Of a stretch of DNA of 64,000 nt, positions 18,701 through 28,169 are shown piece after piece. Every line of letters begins with the position of its first letter. The stretch's first letter is position 1. Source of the stretch: Chitinophaga sp. (GTDB lineage Bacteria > Bacteroidota > Bacteroidia > Chitinophagales > Chitinophagaceae); contig NZ_JAGHZS010000014.1 in NCBI RefSeq assembly GCF_017745275.1, positions 1 to 64,000 on the forward strand, written 5' to 3'. The translations under genes and the position numbers were made by a program. The notes under the pieces were generated by a model. The model ran no database searches and was not told where the DNA came from. It saw only the letters and a list, made by a program, of their open reading frames with translations.

Positions 18701-19061
18701 CCACATTTTCGGTACCTTCTTTCTTAAAGATCACAATACCATCGTTCATACTCCGGTATTGCAGGTCTGTATTTTTAAGTAACTGATCCAGGATAGCGGT
18801 AATTTGCTGATCCTTAAAATCGAATGTGTTAACAGAATACTTCTTCACATCACTTTCATTATAAGAGATGTTGATACCGCTCTTTGTCTGTAACTTCTTC
18901 AGGCAGGAAGCAATTGTTTCATAGCTGAAGGAAATAGTAGTTTGTTTTTGCAGGTACGACTGTGCATAGGTACGTAGCTGTGTGATGGAGCATAAAATCA
19001 CGCAAAGCAGCAAGACTTTCGCCCATTTTTGGTTGATGGTTGGTAAAAACCCATTGTTCAT
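15735..19061 (-). CDS. SusC/RagA-type TonB-dependent transducer with an STN domain
   Basis: The 1108-residue protein begins with a signal peptide and then an STN (secretin/TonB short N-terminal) domain at about 40-115 (FSYETIASCLKKLQTKSGI). A carboxypeptidase-like domain (ISGTVSSTKDKSVVPGAS), a plug with SIVVVGYGQVNKKDLTGSV, the signature INPEDIESMDILKDASAAA and a long barrel ending ITAGINVNL-like residues follow. STN domains contact FecR proteins in the periplasm, which fits the FecR gene ending 40 bases upstream. This transporter should therefore both import and signal, unlike the STN-less SusC proteins at 4398 and 21686. Confidence 0.94.
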   Translation of the reverse strand: MNNGFLPTINQKWAKVLLLCVILCSITQLRTYAQSYLQKQTTISFSYETIASCLKKLQTKSGINISYNESDVKKYSVNTFDFKDQQITAILDQLLKNTDLQYRSMNDGIVIFKKEGTENVAMRTISGTVSSTKDKSVVPGASVLVKGTSRGAATNEDGHFTIKVPADKNILVFSAVGMQSREVVITGENMDIQLSEDPKTLGSIVVVGYGQVNKKDLTGSVSSVKTDDLKKMNATSFDAALAGRTAGVNAVKTTGAPGAVAAIRIRGGTSAYGNNEPLYVIDGVPVEVGSGQGNKQYAADVSRQISPLASINPEDIESMDILKDASAAAIYGSRAANGVVIITTKRGRSGPKADISVGYTASADQFAKTYHPLNAADYLATVQTAYRNAGKPTPKDSVLYPGINTDWAKEMTRTALTNNIYLNINGGSNNGSTLYSVSGSVTDQAGVIRGSGFKRYNLRSRLETTLFDRLRLGTNMNYSMMETNSGMGYYSIIRYRPDIPPYDNLGRYGATPDSSQPNPISQLDYTRRERSQNVLMSFFGEVEIVKGLRWRSDLSYNIIKGDMLNYTPSSDVFEIRNNRTGSREDYTNNSTARIFDNTLSYLKSFGQHNINAVAGASFQQSKSDFVTIKSNNFSDDEALNHLGGASILNTWASGGTISGLQSYFLRTNYNFAGKYYFTFTGRADESTKFSPGHRWAFFPSAALAYRLSEASFMKGATWLEDLKLRVSTGKTGSANFADFQYTTLFTSGSFYNRKNGMIVNDVPNPDIRWESTNQLDAAVDFSMFKAKLRGTIGYFRKYTRDMILYRSITMETGAQQQYYNVGDFSNRGWEFQIGSDVIRRKNFSYITDVNITRIRSRVEKLNGGFDLNGVLREGQSMGYFEGFKTAGIFQSQAEIDALNKTAPDGYYQSEETAPGDFKFVDVNGDGRITDEDRGIIGKSEPDFYGGWNNIVRIGKWEITAFFNFSIGNSLYNQTRKDMMIFKTNYYNYNRDILANSWSESNKNGKLPRLVTNDPNDNSRDSDFFIEKAGFFKLKNLQVAYVFNTPALNRVRINHIRVFVTGSNLFTLTPYSGLDPEVNNAGANNFAQGIDASGYPMTRSFTAGINVNL

Positions 19062-19100
19062 AAATAATCGGTATTTGATATTAAATGGTAAAGTGCTCTA

Positions 19101-20093
19101 TCAGCAAGGCTTACCGCTGATAATTATTTGCTTGTTCCTGATGGTGTATGTAATGTTGTCGATGATCTTCAGCAGGTCCAGTACTTTAGTAACCGGCTCC
19201 TGGTCGTTAAAATGAAGGCTGTTGATACATCCTTTCATCTGCCCGTTGGTGAATATGACTTTATAGCCATAGATATTTTCCAGTTTAATGGCCAGTTCTG
19301 CGAGGCTTACGTTGGTGAGATAGATATCTCCGTTGCGCCAGCTGTTGGCACGGGCGGCATTGACCTGCTGCGTAGAGAACGCCGCTTTGCTGCTGTTATA
19401 CACTATTTCTTCGCCGGCACCGAGGATTACATCGCATTGGTGCTGATCCTGTACCTGTATGGTTCCGGAGGCCACGGTCACTTTTTCCTGCAACAATTCC
19501 GTGTAGGCAGATACGTTAAAAGAGGTACCTAATACCTTTACTGCCAGGCTTCTTGTTTTTACGATAAAAGGGTGATGGGCATCTTTGGCCACTTCAAAAA
19601 ACACTTCCCCGTTGCGGACATTAAATTGACGTTGTGCGCCAAAATCGGGGTTATACTGCAGGCTGGAGCCGCTGTTGAGCCACACCACCGAATGGTCCGG
19701 CAACTCCATTTTAAGGCGCTTTCCGGCAGGGCAATCCAATGATACCCAGTTAGCTGGTCCTGGTTTTGGAGTTTCCCGGAAATATAATCTCACGCCGGCG
19801 AATAGTAGCAACGCGGCGGCCGCCGGCCAGGCGAGGCGTTTCCAGCGTGGCATACGTTTAACAACAGCCGGTGACACCGGCGTTGATAGCGTGTTGATGG
19901 TTCCCTCGTATATAGCCGACAGGTGCTGCCAGGATTGTTCTTTCAGCGCCGACTGCTCTGCTGCGGAAGGCATTTCCGCCGGCATGGTGTCCAGGCTTTG
20001 ATACCATTGCTGCAAAAAAAGTTCTTCTTCTGCGCTGAGACCCTCTTCCAGCTGCTTTTGTAATAAAAAACGGATATACCGGTAATTGAGCAT
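19101..20093 (-). CDS. FecR-family anti-sigma factor
   Basis: The 330-residue protein has an N-terminal cytoplasmic sigma-binding region (about 1-85, MLNYRYIRFLLQKQLEEGLS), one membrane helix (WPAAAALLLFAGVRLYF), a FecR domain (KMELPDHSVVWLNSGSSL ... VFFEVAKDAHHPF ... AVKVLGTSFNVSAY) and a C-terminal DUF4974 domain (NVSLAELAIKLENIYGYKV). The start at 20093 is preferred over the ATG 18 bases upstream because the family normally begins near this point. It precedes the STN-containing SusC gene in the same direction. Its sigma factor is not adjacent. The nearest candidate is the ECF gene ending at 28170, with an 8-kb protease module between them. Confidence 0.93.
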   Translation of the reverse strand: MLNYRYIRFLLQKQLEEGLSAEEELFLQQWYQSLDTMPAEMPSAAEQSALKEQSWQHLSAIYEGTINTLSTPVSPAVVKRMPRWKRLAWPAAAALLLFAGVRLYFRETPKPGPANWVSLDCPAGKRLKMELPDHSVVWLNSGSSLQYNPDFGAQRQFNVRNGEVFFEVAKDAHHPFIVKTRSLAVKVLGTSFNVSAYTELLQEKVTVASGTIQVQDQHQCDVILGAGEEIVYNSSKAAFSTQQVNAARANSWRNGDIYLTNVSLAELAIKLENIYGYKVIFTNGQMKGCINSLHFNDQEPVTKVLDLLKIIDNITYTIRNKQIIISGKPC

Positions 20094-20170
20094 AGTAGTT
20101 GGTTGACCCATTAGGTACAGGGAGCTTGGCCGATCGTACCAGTGGAGAAAAAAAATTCTTCAAATTTTTT

Positions 20171-20286
20171 TTCAGCTTTTAGCCGTTAGCTTTTAGCTTT
20201 TAGCAAAATGCAGCGGAGAATATGTTATATGTTTATCTCTGCTGCATTTTGCTAAAAGCTAAAAGCTAACGGCTAAAAGCTAAAAT
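20171..20286. repeat. Long intergenic inverted repeat, family C, copy 1
   Basis: The arms are repeated AGCTTTTAGCC/GTTAGC/TTTAGC units with an apical AGCAAAATGCAGCGGAGA, and the complement lies in 20233-20286. Here the repeat lies between two tandem minus-strand genes (SusD stop 20340, FecR start 20093), and a second, ordinary terminator sits next to it. Confidence 0.9.
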
Positions 20287-20287
20287 C

Positions 20288-20319
20288 AAAATGCCGCAGA
20301 GTCTCCCCTGCGGCATTTT
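20288..20319 (-). terminator. Rho-independent-type terminator after the SusD gene
   Basis: There is a perfect 12-bp stem: AAAATGCCGCAG (20288-20299) pairs with CTGCGGCATTTT (20308-20319) around an 8-base loop. On the minus strand the stem is followed by GATTTT. It lies 20 bases after the SusD stop and separates the protease/SusCD transcript from FecR. Confidence 0.8.
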
Positions 20320-20339
20320 AAAAGGATGCAAAAGCAACA

Positions 20340-21674
20340 CTATTCGTTTAACAACGGGTTGCTCGCAACGGCATCCATAGGAATACGTATCGTATAACGC
20401 GGATCGCCTGCTTTCAGGGTAGTTGCTTTCCCTTTCAGCGTATGAACGATTTCCGGTTGCATAGTTCTGCGGAGATCAAACCAGCGATGTCCTTCGAAAG
20501 ACAATTCCCGGGCTCTTTCATCGTAAATTTCCTGCAGCAGGGCTTTGCCGGCCAATGTAGACAGGCGGAGTTGCTCTGTGGCATGGAATGCCGGTGTAAG
20601 ACGGCGCTGCGTTAACTGGTTAATATAATCGCGGGCCACCTCCGGCTGATTCAACTGTGCGGCTGCTTCTGCTGCGATGAGGTACATTTCCGCCACGCGG
20701 AAAGATTGACGATAATTATTACCAGTATTGATTTTAGCAATGATGTTTTTGTTGTTCTTGTCCTTTCCGTAGAATATTTTCAGACGTAAGTCGCCTAACG
20801 GATTGTACAAAGCAAACAGGTTATCAGATACAAACGCTGTTTGTATGGTGACTACATTATAATTCAGATCATACGCCTGTATGCTTTCAATAGAATTATA
20901 CAGGGTAGGCAACGCTGTGCTGTTGTTAAAGTCAATCAGGGTATTTTTCTTATCCAATACTGCTTTTGCAGCATTCAGGGCTTTATCCCACTGGTGAGTG
21001 TACAGATATACACGTGCAGCCAGGGCCCAACCTGCCGTTTTACTGAATTTGTAAGATAGTGCTGTTTCATAAACATCTTTGTTTACCAGCGACAATCCCT
21101 TTTCCAGATCCGCCTGTACCTGTGCGTATACTTCCTTCACCGTATTACGACGGGCTACTTTTTCCATATCCACTTCGATGATAAGCGGTACGGCTTTATC
21201 GGTAGCTGCGGTAGCCTCGTTATAGGCGTTGCCATAGAGGTTTACCAGGTTGAAATACGTGTACGCACGCATCAGGTAGGCTTCTCCCAGCAGTTGATTT
21301 TTCTGTGCTTCGGTACCGCCGGTAGCAGCAGGTGCTGCACCAATGATATGATTAGCATAAAAAATCCGCTGGTATTTACCGCGCCAGTCGAAAGTAAGCC
21401 CTTTGGTTGGGCCATTCTCATTCCAGAGGAAGTTGTTCGACACCAGATCCACATCCCGGCTTTTGGCTTCATTCACGGTTATTTCATCCCCACGATAAGA
21501 AGCTATTCCTTTATCCAAATCGGCGATAGCATAAGCAGCATCCAGCTCTTTGGTAAAATCTTCTACCGTAGTGGGTACTACTTTACCTACCGGTACAATG
21601 TCGAGGTACTTTTTACAGGAGGACATGGAAGCCATTGTTAACACCAGTCCTGTGGCATATATTACTTTACGCAT
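20340..21674 (-). CDS. RagB/SusD family lipoprotein, metalloprotease-linked
   Basis: The 444-residue lipoprotein has lipobox MSSC (Cys about residue 20) followed by KKYLDIVPVGKVVP, the usual SusD beginning. The fold markers LGEAYLMRAYTYFNLVNLYG, SFRVAEMYLIAAEAAAQLNQ and ARELSFEGHRWFDLRRT are all present. It starts 11 bases after the SusC stop. The upstream zinc metalloprotease gene belongs to the same transcript, so proteins or peptides are the most likely ligands. A strong terminator follows. Confidence 0.93.
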   Translation of the reverse strand: MRKVIYATGLVLTMASMSSCKKYLDIVPVGKVVPTTVEDFTKELDAAYAIADLDKGIASYRGDEITVNEAKSRDVDLVSNNFLWNENGPTKGLTFDWRGKYQRIFYANHIIGAAPAATGGTEAQKNQLLGEAYLMRAYTYFNLVNLYGNAYNEATAATDKAVPLIIEVDMEKVARRNTVKEVYAQVQADLEKGLSLVNKDVYETALSYKFSKTAGWALAARVYLYTHQWDKALNAAKAVLDKKNTLIDFNNSTALPTLYNSIESIQAYDLNYNVVTIQTAFVSDNLFALYNPLGDLRLKIFYGKDKNNKNIIAKINTGNNYRQSFRVAEMYLIAAEAAAQLNQPEVARDYINQLTQRRLTPAFHATEQLRLSTLAGKALLQEIYDERARELSFEGHRWFDLRRTMQPEIVHTLKGKATTLKAGDPRYTIRIPMDAVASNPLLNE

Positions 21675-21685
21675 CTTACTGAGTT

Positions 21686-24600
21686 TTAGAATGTGGCATT
21701 AAGGCCAATGGTAAATGTTTTAGGAATGGGCTGTGCATAGATATTACCCATTGTTTCCGGATCAAGGTAGCCATCATAGTTCTTTGCAAACACAAACGGA
21801 TTGCGGGCTTCCGCTGTTACCTTCAATCCTTTCATCCTGATTTTATTGCTGATATTTTCCGGTAAACGGTAGCCTAATGTAATGTTACGCACCCTTACAT
21901 AACCTCCGTCCCGGATCCATAAGCCAAGAGCATTATACTGGTACATTTTGTCTTCCAGCCAGTGACCCAGTAATTTCAGCTCCGGATCTGTTGCTGCAGT
22001 ATTGCCGAATAATGCAGGGTATTTTCCATGCGGGTTCGCCGGTGTCCAGCGATCGAGAATAGCGGTGCTGCTATTCAAACCGCGGTTGTAGTTCATCGGG
22101 TTGTAAGGTGGATCAATCTTCACTTTCTGGCCCAGGTTGAACATCAGGCCAATAGACAGGTCAAATTGCTTATAAGTAAAATTGTTGTTCAAACCACCGG
22201 TATACAAAGGATCGCTGCTGCCCATGTTGCTGAACAGATCACGCATCTGTGCATTAGTGAGATTGGTATAAGGGAACAATCCTCCCAAATCCGGATCACC
22301 GGCGAAATCATCCTGCAACTGCATCAATTCCGACAGGGATTCTACCTTGCCTTTGTAATTCACCATGATCATCCCTTTTTCACTCAAACCAGCGTAAGGC
22401 AGTCCCCAGATGGAACCGATAGCCTGACCTTCCCTTGAAGGGAAATAGGAGTTATCCGGCAGGGTTTCCCGTAAAACAGTATTCTTGTTATAAGAGAAAT
22501 TAAAGTCGGTAGACCAACGGAAATCTTTACGGGTGATATTCCGGGTGTTAATGCTTACTTCTACCCCACTGTTTTTCATTTCTGCCCAGTTTACGTTCAT
22601 AGACTGGAAGCCGGTTTCCAATGGCAACGCCAGGGCGTTGATCAGGTCTTTACCATGACGATCATAATAATCCACGGTTACATTCACCCTGTTTTTCAGC
22701 ACGGCGAAATCAATACCGATATTTTTGTTGATAGTTTTCTCCCATCTCAGTTTGGCATTCGGAGGGCCGTCTACCAGGATCATCTGGGAGGTATTACCCG
22801 GCAGTATAGCGGCATTGATGTAGCGGCCAACTACGAATGGAGAGGTGTTTTTGTCGATGTTCCCCTGTAAACCATAGGAAGCACGTACGTTTAACATGTC
22901 GAGGAAACGCACATTTTTCATAAATGGTTCTTCCATTACCCGCCATAAACCGCTCACAGACCATAACGGCAGATATTTGTATTTCGGATCTACACCAAAC
23001 AGGTCTGATCCATCAAAACGGATACTTCCTGCCAGGGTATAACGATTGTTGTAAGTATAACTGCCGGTTCCAAAGAATGATACAAAGGCATTTTCCACAT
23101 ATTGATGCCTGTCTTTATACAGTGCGTTTATTTCATTATCATTCAGATACTTTGGTGGCTGCGTGGTCAATGTTTTAGGATCATAGCCATAACCCACGGT
23201 AGTATTGAGTCTGTCTTTAATTCTTCTCAGCTCATTACCACCCATGAAATTGAAGTCGTGTTTTTTATTCAGGTTGAAGCTGTATTCCACCAATGTTTTC
23301 AGGGTATACTGCTGCATTCGCTGTTCTCCGTTATCAATCATACCACCTTTGGGCAGGAAGGTAGATTTAGTACCGGTAGCAGGATCATAGCGCTGGCTGA
23401 TATCTGCCAGCTGACGGATATAATAACTATTTTCCAGGGCTATTTTTTCGGAAGATGTATTTTCCGACTGTATTCCCAGCTGTGAGCTGATGTGCAGTCG
23501 TGGGATGATCTCGTAATCCAGTTTAAAGTTGGTATTTACGGCTTGCGCTTTATTGGTTTTACCAGTATTGGCGCGTTCTTCCAGCACATTAAAATTCAGT
23601 ATGCTTTCATCACCTACAACATTCTTGTCATATACATAATTGCCGTTATTATCTAAAGTACTGGTATATGGATTGGCAACCCTGGAATATCTCATAGGGT
23701 TGGTCACCGCCATTCTATCCGTCAGGAAAGAGGTTTGCGAACGTTGATTAGCAAAGATGCCTGCAGAGAATTTCAGTTTATCGGTGAGATCATAATCTGT
23801 TTTCAGGGTGATGTTATAGCGTTGAGCGCCGGTACCAATAGCAGCACCTTTCTCATCGTAATAACCGCCACTGAAGTAATAGGAGGATCTGTCGCCGCCA
23901 CCAGACACGCTTACACTGTGTTCCTGTGTGAAAGCACTGCGGAACAACAGGTCGTTCCAATTGGTATTGATACCTCTCAGGGCATTAATTTCGTTACGTG
24001 CGTTGGCATTGATACCATTAAAACCTTTGCTGGTCAATTCTTCCGGTGTAACGCCATATTTGCTGAGAATGCGGGATACTTCACCATTATCCGGCAGGTA
24101 GGTGTAGTCGGAGGTAAAGAGGTCCAGTTCCAGGTTTACTTTCTGGTCGCTATTCATCAGGTTGAGGCGGCCCAGGTCAGGCTTCTGCGTAAATGTAAAG
24201 TTGTTGCGATAGTTGATGCTCAGGCGTTCGTTCTTTTTGCCGGACCTGGTAGTAATCACAATTACACCGTTTGCCGCACGGGCGCCATAGATGGCGGTAG
24301 CAGCGGCATCTTTCAGTACGGTAATACTTTCAATATCTGCAGGGCTGTAGCCGGCAATAGAAGATGTATACAACTGATCAATTGCTTTGGCATCATCAAG
24401 CTTCGGCAGGTTAGTACCTTCAACAGGCAATCCATCAATTACCCATAATGGGTCCTGGGTACCTTGCAGGGAAGATGTGCCACGGATACGGATTTTCGCT
24501 GCCTGGCCAGGAGCGCCGGAGAGTGGGGTTACCGCCACACCAGACAACTGTCCCTGTAACATTTGCTCCACGCTCATCACACCACCGATATCTATTTTAT

Positions 24601-25057
24601 CGAGACTGATTTTATCGGTAGCGCCGGTAGATTTATTCTTACGGATTTGCTGATAACCGGTAAATACAAACTCGTTGAGGTTTTTACCGGAGGTAGCTAA
24701 AGTAATATGATAAGTGTTGCTGGCTGTGAGGGTCACCAAACGGGTTTCATATCCCATATAGTTTACCGTGAGCTGCTTTACTTTCAGGGAGTCAGGCAGG
24801 TTCAGGGAGAATTCGCCTTTCTCGTTGGTAATAGCACCGATGCTGATGTTTTCTATAATGTTTTCGGCACCGGTGGTGGTACCGATAGTTTTGTTGCTGG
24901 CATAGATAGACACGCCGATGAGGGCATCTCCGGAAACAGCATCTACTACTTTACCCTTAATAATACGCGGGCTGTTTTGCGCCTGCGCCCACCATGGGAA
25001 AAGACAGACTGCCAGTAACAGGCATATTGTCTTTTGTAAAATTGAACTTTTTTTCAT
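21686..25057 (-). CDS. SusC/RagA-type TonB-dependent transporter without STN domain
   Basis: The 1123-residue protein has a signal peptide (to about WAQAQ), then a carboxypeptidase-like domain directly at residue 33 (IIKGKVVDAVSGDALIGVSIY), and no STN segment. The regulatory-like domain carries an insert (about residues 58-75, TTTGAENIIENISIGAIT). The plug has the less common FVFTGYQQIRKNKSTGATD in place of VVVVGYG. The signature YSPADIESITVLKDAAATAIYG and a barrel ending TIGLNATF complete it. It starts 14 bases after the metalloprotease stop, in one operon with the protease and SusD. Confidence 0.94.
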   Translation of the reverse strand: MKKSSILQKTICLLLAVCLFPWWAQAQNSPRIIKGKVVDAVSGDALIGVSIYASNKTIGTTTGAENIIENISIGAITNEKGEFSLNLPDSLKVKQLTVNYMGYETRLVTLTASNTYHITLATSGKNLNEFVFTGYQQIRKNKSTGATDKISLDKIDIGGVMSVEQMLQGQLSGVAVTPLSGAPGQAAKIRIRGTSSLQGTQDPLWVIDGLPVEGTNLPKLDDAKAIDQLYTSSIAGYSPADIESITVLKDAAATAIYGARAANGVIVITTRSGKKNERLSINYRNNFTFTQKPDLGRLNLMNSDQKVNLELDLFTSDYTYLPDNGEVSRILSKYGVTPEELTSKGFNGINANARNEINALRGINTNWNDLLFRSAFTQEHSVSVSGGGDRSSYYFSGGYYDEKGAAIGTGAQRYNITLKTDYDLTDKLKFSAGIFANQRSQTSFLTDRMAVTNPMRYSRVANPYTSTLDNNGNYVYDKNVVGDESILNFNVLEERANTGKTNKAQAVNTNFKLDYEIIPRLHISSQLGIQSENTSSEKIALENSYYIRQLADISQRYDPATGTKSTFLPKGGMIDNGEQRMQQYTLKTLVEYSFNLNKKHDFNFMGGNELRRIKDRLNTTVGYGYDPKTLTTQPPKYLNDNEINALYKDRHQYVENAFVSFFGTGSYTYNNRYTLAGSIRFDGSDLFGVDPKYKYLPLWSVSGLWRVMEEPFMKNVRFLDMLNVRASYGLQGNIDKNTSPFVVGRYINAAILPGNTSQMILVDGPPNAKLRWEKTINKNIGIDFAVLKNRVNVTVDYYDRHGKDLINALALPLETGFQSMNVNWAEMKNSGVEVSINTRNITRKDFRWSTDFNFSYNKNTVLRETLPDNSYFPSREGQAIGSIWGLPYAGLSEKGMIMVNYKGKVESLSELMQLQDDFAGDPDLGGLFPYTNLTNAQMRDLFSNMGSSDPLYTGGLNNNFTYKQFDLSIGLMFNLGQKVKIDPPYNPMNYNRGLNSSTAILDRWTPANPHGKYPALFGNTAATDPELKLLGHWLEDKMYQYNALGLWIRDGGYVRVRNITLGYRLPENISNKIRMKGLKVTAEARNPFVFAKNYDGYLDPETMGNIYAQPIPKTFTIGLNATF

Positions 25058-25071
25058 GTAGAGAGATGTGA

Positions 25072-27696
25072 TTATTTATTATTTAAAGCCTGGTTGATAC
25101 GGATAATAAGATCGCTGTAATGGTCTGCTGTGGCCCTGTCCCTGCTGTTCTTTCTGCTATTGAGCAATTGCAGCAGGCGGCTCAGTTCTCCACGTTTTGC
25201 ACTTACGGCGTCGGACACACGATTTACCGCGAAGTACATCATGTTGCGGGAAGCGCGTTCTTCTTTTTGTGGTTGCAGGGAGAAAGTGCAGAAATCATTG
25301 ATGCCGGTGATTGGTTCGCTGGCCTGTAATTTCTTTGCTGCAACAGGTACCACAGATTTGTCGATGCTAATGATGAGTGCATCAACAAAGCCTTTCTGGC
25401 TGTTGCGTTCGAAGATATCCAGCGACTGGCCACGCAACGTTTTGGCAAAGATGCCCTGGTGCAGATCGCTCATCAGGTCGGACACGGTGTAAGCGGATTT
25501 GCCGTTGGCAGCTTCATTTTCCAACATACGTGACAGGCGTTCATCGCGGAGCAGATCGTAGTAGAGGTAGGATTGCAAGCTCTTGGCATATACCAGTGCG
25601 CCGTATTCGATGTTACCAATTGGGCTTTCCTTAATAGGATAGCTTTTGGTATAGATATCATTTTTGAACAGCCATGCTGGTGTGTTAAATACTTCTGCCA
25701 CCAGGTAATGTACCGCATCCTGTTGTTTTTTCTTTTCTACGTGTTCGTAGGTATTTTGTTTTTGCCCGTATACGGTAGGGGTGATATAGATACCACCTAC
25801 ATTGGCCAGTACGTGATAGGCATATTGGTTCCACTGGCCGATGGCGCTGTTGAGCATTTTACCGGCTTCGTCGTAGTTATCACCTTCTTCTTTGGTCCAG
25901 GTGAGGATTTGCGGCACGATGCGTTTCAGGTTCAGGAGGCCATAACGACTGGCTTTCACGGCGTCGTTGCCGAGATCTTCTATCTGGGAGCGGGGATCTA
26001 TGGCGTCGCGCACTTCCTGTTGTTCACCGAATGCGTAGAGTCGGTCGTTTTCGTGTGCGCGTAACTGTTTGTTCAGTGTGGGCAGTTCTTCATGTGGCGT
26101 TTTAGCGCCGGTATACTGATATGCCCAGCCGATGGCGAATTTATCGTACACGCCGATGGCGGGAGTAATTTGCGTCACGTTATCGCCGGGTTGTGCCACG
26201 TAGTTGAAGCGGGCATAGTCCATGATAGAGGGCGCCGTACCACCCATGCGGGAAGTAAAGGCTGGTGATCGCAGGGAGTCTACCTCAAAGGCGTAGGAGC
26301 TGCCCATATTATGTTGCAGGCCGAGGGTATGTCCTACCTCATGGCTGGAAACGAAGCGGATGGCGTGTCCCATGAGAGAGTCGCTAAACTGGTTACCACG
26401 GGCGCGGGGATCGATGGCACCGGTTTGGATGCGTACCCAGGAGTGGAGTGTACTCATTACGTTGTGCCACCAGATGATATCAGCTTCCAGGATTTCGCCG
26501 GAGCGGGGATCGATCACTGAAGGGCCCATCGCGTTGGCTTTGGAAGAGGCGGCGTAGGTAACTACGGAGTAGCGTACGTCGTCGCCGTCAAAGTCAGGAT
26601 CATTGACCGGCGCATCTTTGGCGACGATGGCATTTTTGAAACCAGCTGCTTCGAAAGCTTTCTGCCAGTCTTCAATCCCTGCTTTGATATAGGGGCGCCA
26701 TTTTGCCGGTGTGCTTGGGTCAATATAATAAACGATTGGTTTTACCGGTTCCACCAATTCTCCGTTGCGATAGCGTTGGAGGTCTTCTGGTTTGGGTTCC
26801 AGGCGCCAGCGGGTGATGAGTTCCCTTTCTTCCAGTTTATGTTGCTCATCGCTGAAATACCAGCGGGGAGTGGTAAAGAGTCCTACCCTTCTGTCGGCGA
26901 AGCGGGGCGTCATGGGATGCTCGCTTAACAATACCATATTGGTAGTGGTTTCAATAGAAACTTCCACGCCGGTAATTTTTGCCGTCAGTTCAGATTTGGC
27001 AACGATATTATCTTCAAAAGCTTTGATGATGCGGATGCGGGAGAGGTCCCTGATGGGAGAGCTACCCATGCCGAGTGCATCAAATACGTTGTTGATGCTG
27101 CTGTTGGAGCCGTCGAATATCTTGGATACGTTTACCACAACGGCGGTGGTATCCGCATTATAGGTTTCTATTTTGAAATAGTCGATAACGGAAGGGATGA
27201 AGTTATCTGCTACGGATTGCGCAATGGCGTTGTTGGCAGGTACTTCCAGGAATGGGTTTTGTTTACGCAGGAATATTTTATTGAGCAGGGTGTCTCTTTC
27301 GAAAGAAACGACCAGGTTGGCATAGTTCATTCCTTTGTTCACGCCGGCATCGTTGAGCTGTTCCGGTACTTTGGACAGCTTGTTGACTACCAGGATCTGG
27401 CGACCCAGGAGTTTCAGGGGGATTTCAAAGTAGTAGTCTGTTTTTACGCGGTGTACTTTAAACAGTCCTTCTTTAGAAACGGCATCGGCGGTGATCACCT
27501 CTTTATAAGGTTTCAGTCCTTTGGTATCCGGTTTCTTTTTGGTGGCCGTATCCGCTGTTGCTGCCGGTGTTTTTTTACCAAACAGCCAGTTGCCTTTTTT
27601 CTTTGACTGGGCATGGGCTTCCATCGAAGAGAGGCATAGTGCCGAAAGGGCTACGCATGGGAGTAGCCATAACAGTTTCCTGTAACTTACGTGCAT
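25072..27696 (-). CDS. Secreted zinc-dependent metalloprotease (DUF5117/DUF5118 type)
   Basis: The 874-residue protein has a signal peptide ending near EAHAQ. An N-terminal region of DUF5118/DUF5117 type follows (FKVHRVKTDYYFEIPLKLLGRQ, FERDTLLNKIFLRK). The metzincin-like zinc site is HEVGHTLGLQHNMG with ligands H452, H456 and H462 and general base E453. The C-terminal third is helical. This family degrades proteins in the envelope or outside the cell. Being first in an operon with SusC and SusD suggests that it cuts proteins into peptides for import. A 473-bp non-coding region separates it from the ECF sigma gene upstream. Confidence 0.9.
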   Translation of the reverse strand: MHVSYRKLLWLLPCVALSALCLSSMEAHAQSKKKGNWLFGKKTPAATADTATKKKPDTKGLKPYKEVITADAVSKEGLFKVHRVKTDYYFEIPLKLLGRQILVVNKLSKVPEQLNDAGVNKGMNYANLVVSFERDTLLNKIFLRKQNPFLEVPANNAIAQSVADNFIPSVIDYFKIETYNADTTAVVVNVSKIFDGSNSSINNVFDALGMGSSPIRDLSRIRIIKAFEDNIVAKSELTAKITGVEVSIETTTNMVLLSEHPMTPRFADRRVGLFTTPRWYFSDEQHKLEERELITRWRLEPKPEDLQRYRNGELVEPVKPIVYYIDPSTPAKWRPYIKAGIEDWQKAFEAAGFKNAIVAKDAPVNDPDFDGDDVRYSVVTYAASSKANAMGPSVIDPRSGEILEADIIWWHNVMSTLHSWVRIQTGAIDPRARGNQFSDSLMGHAIRFVSSHEVGHTLGLQHNMGSSYAFEVDSLRSPAFTSRMGGTAPSIMDYARFNYVAQPGDNVTQITPAIGVYDKFAIGWAYQYTGAKTPHEELPTLNKQLRAHENDRLYAFGEQQEVRDAIDPRSQIEDLGNDAVKASRYGLLNLKRIVPQILTWTKEEGDNYDEAGKMLNSAIGQWNQYAYHVLANVGGIYITPTVYGQKQNTYEHVEKKKQQDAVHYLVAEVFNTPAWLFKNDIYTKSYPIKESPIGNIEYGALVYAKSLQSYLYYDLLRDERLSRMLENEAANGKSAYTVSDLMSDLHQGIFAKTLRGQSLDIFERNSQKGFVDALIISIDKSVVPVAAKKLQASEPITGINDFCTFSLQPQKEERASRNMMYFAVNRVSDAVSAKRGELSRLLQLLNSRKNSRDRATADHYSDLIIRINQALNNK

Positions 27697-28169
27697 AGTT
27701 GGAGCGTTATTAGTGATGTATACTAAGTACTAATACAGGGGCAACAATGATCCGGACGCGTTGCTGGTATAAAAGGGATGTCCGCTGGCGGGGTGGTTAC
27801 CGCATAGGAATCCTGGCAGGGTAATACCCCAACAGTTAAGCCCAGCAAGGGCCGGGCTACAAAGGACGATCGGGTGCTACAAAGAGTGGGTGCAGGTTTA
27901 AATAACTACAGACACTTATACATCTTCACAAGCAATATTTCCGCGTGTTAACATTTTTTTAACCACAGGGATGCAAAGCTATTGAAAAGTATTTACAGAA
28001 AAACGCTTTGCTTTTATTTTTATTCAAAAGCAGGTCTAAACTTTGCTAAAACGTTATACTACTAAGGATTTTAACGGGAAATTATTTTTTCTGAGATGAT
28101 AACAGAAATGGGCCTACGTTTATTAATGCAAATTTGCATCCCAGCTTTTCCTTTATACGTAACAAAAAA
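27697..28169. promoter_or_regulatory. Non-coding region between the ECF sigma gene and the metalloprotease operon
   Basis: I find no ORF here. Visible elements are a perfect 14-bp palindrome ATGCAAATTTGCAT (28126-28139), a minus-strand -7 element TAGCTTTG (27981-27974) without an obvious -33 partner, and two copies of GCTACAAAG exactly 20 bases apart (27856-27864 and 27876-27884). It probably holds the promoter of the protease-SusC-SusD operon and may be a long leader. Confidence 0.45.

Noticed and set aside
25130..27606. Several plus-strand ORFs opposite the metalloprotease gene
   Set aside because: All lie opposite a confident coding sequence and have unlike composition and no conserved motif.
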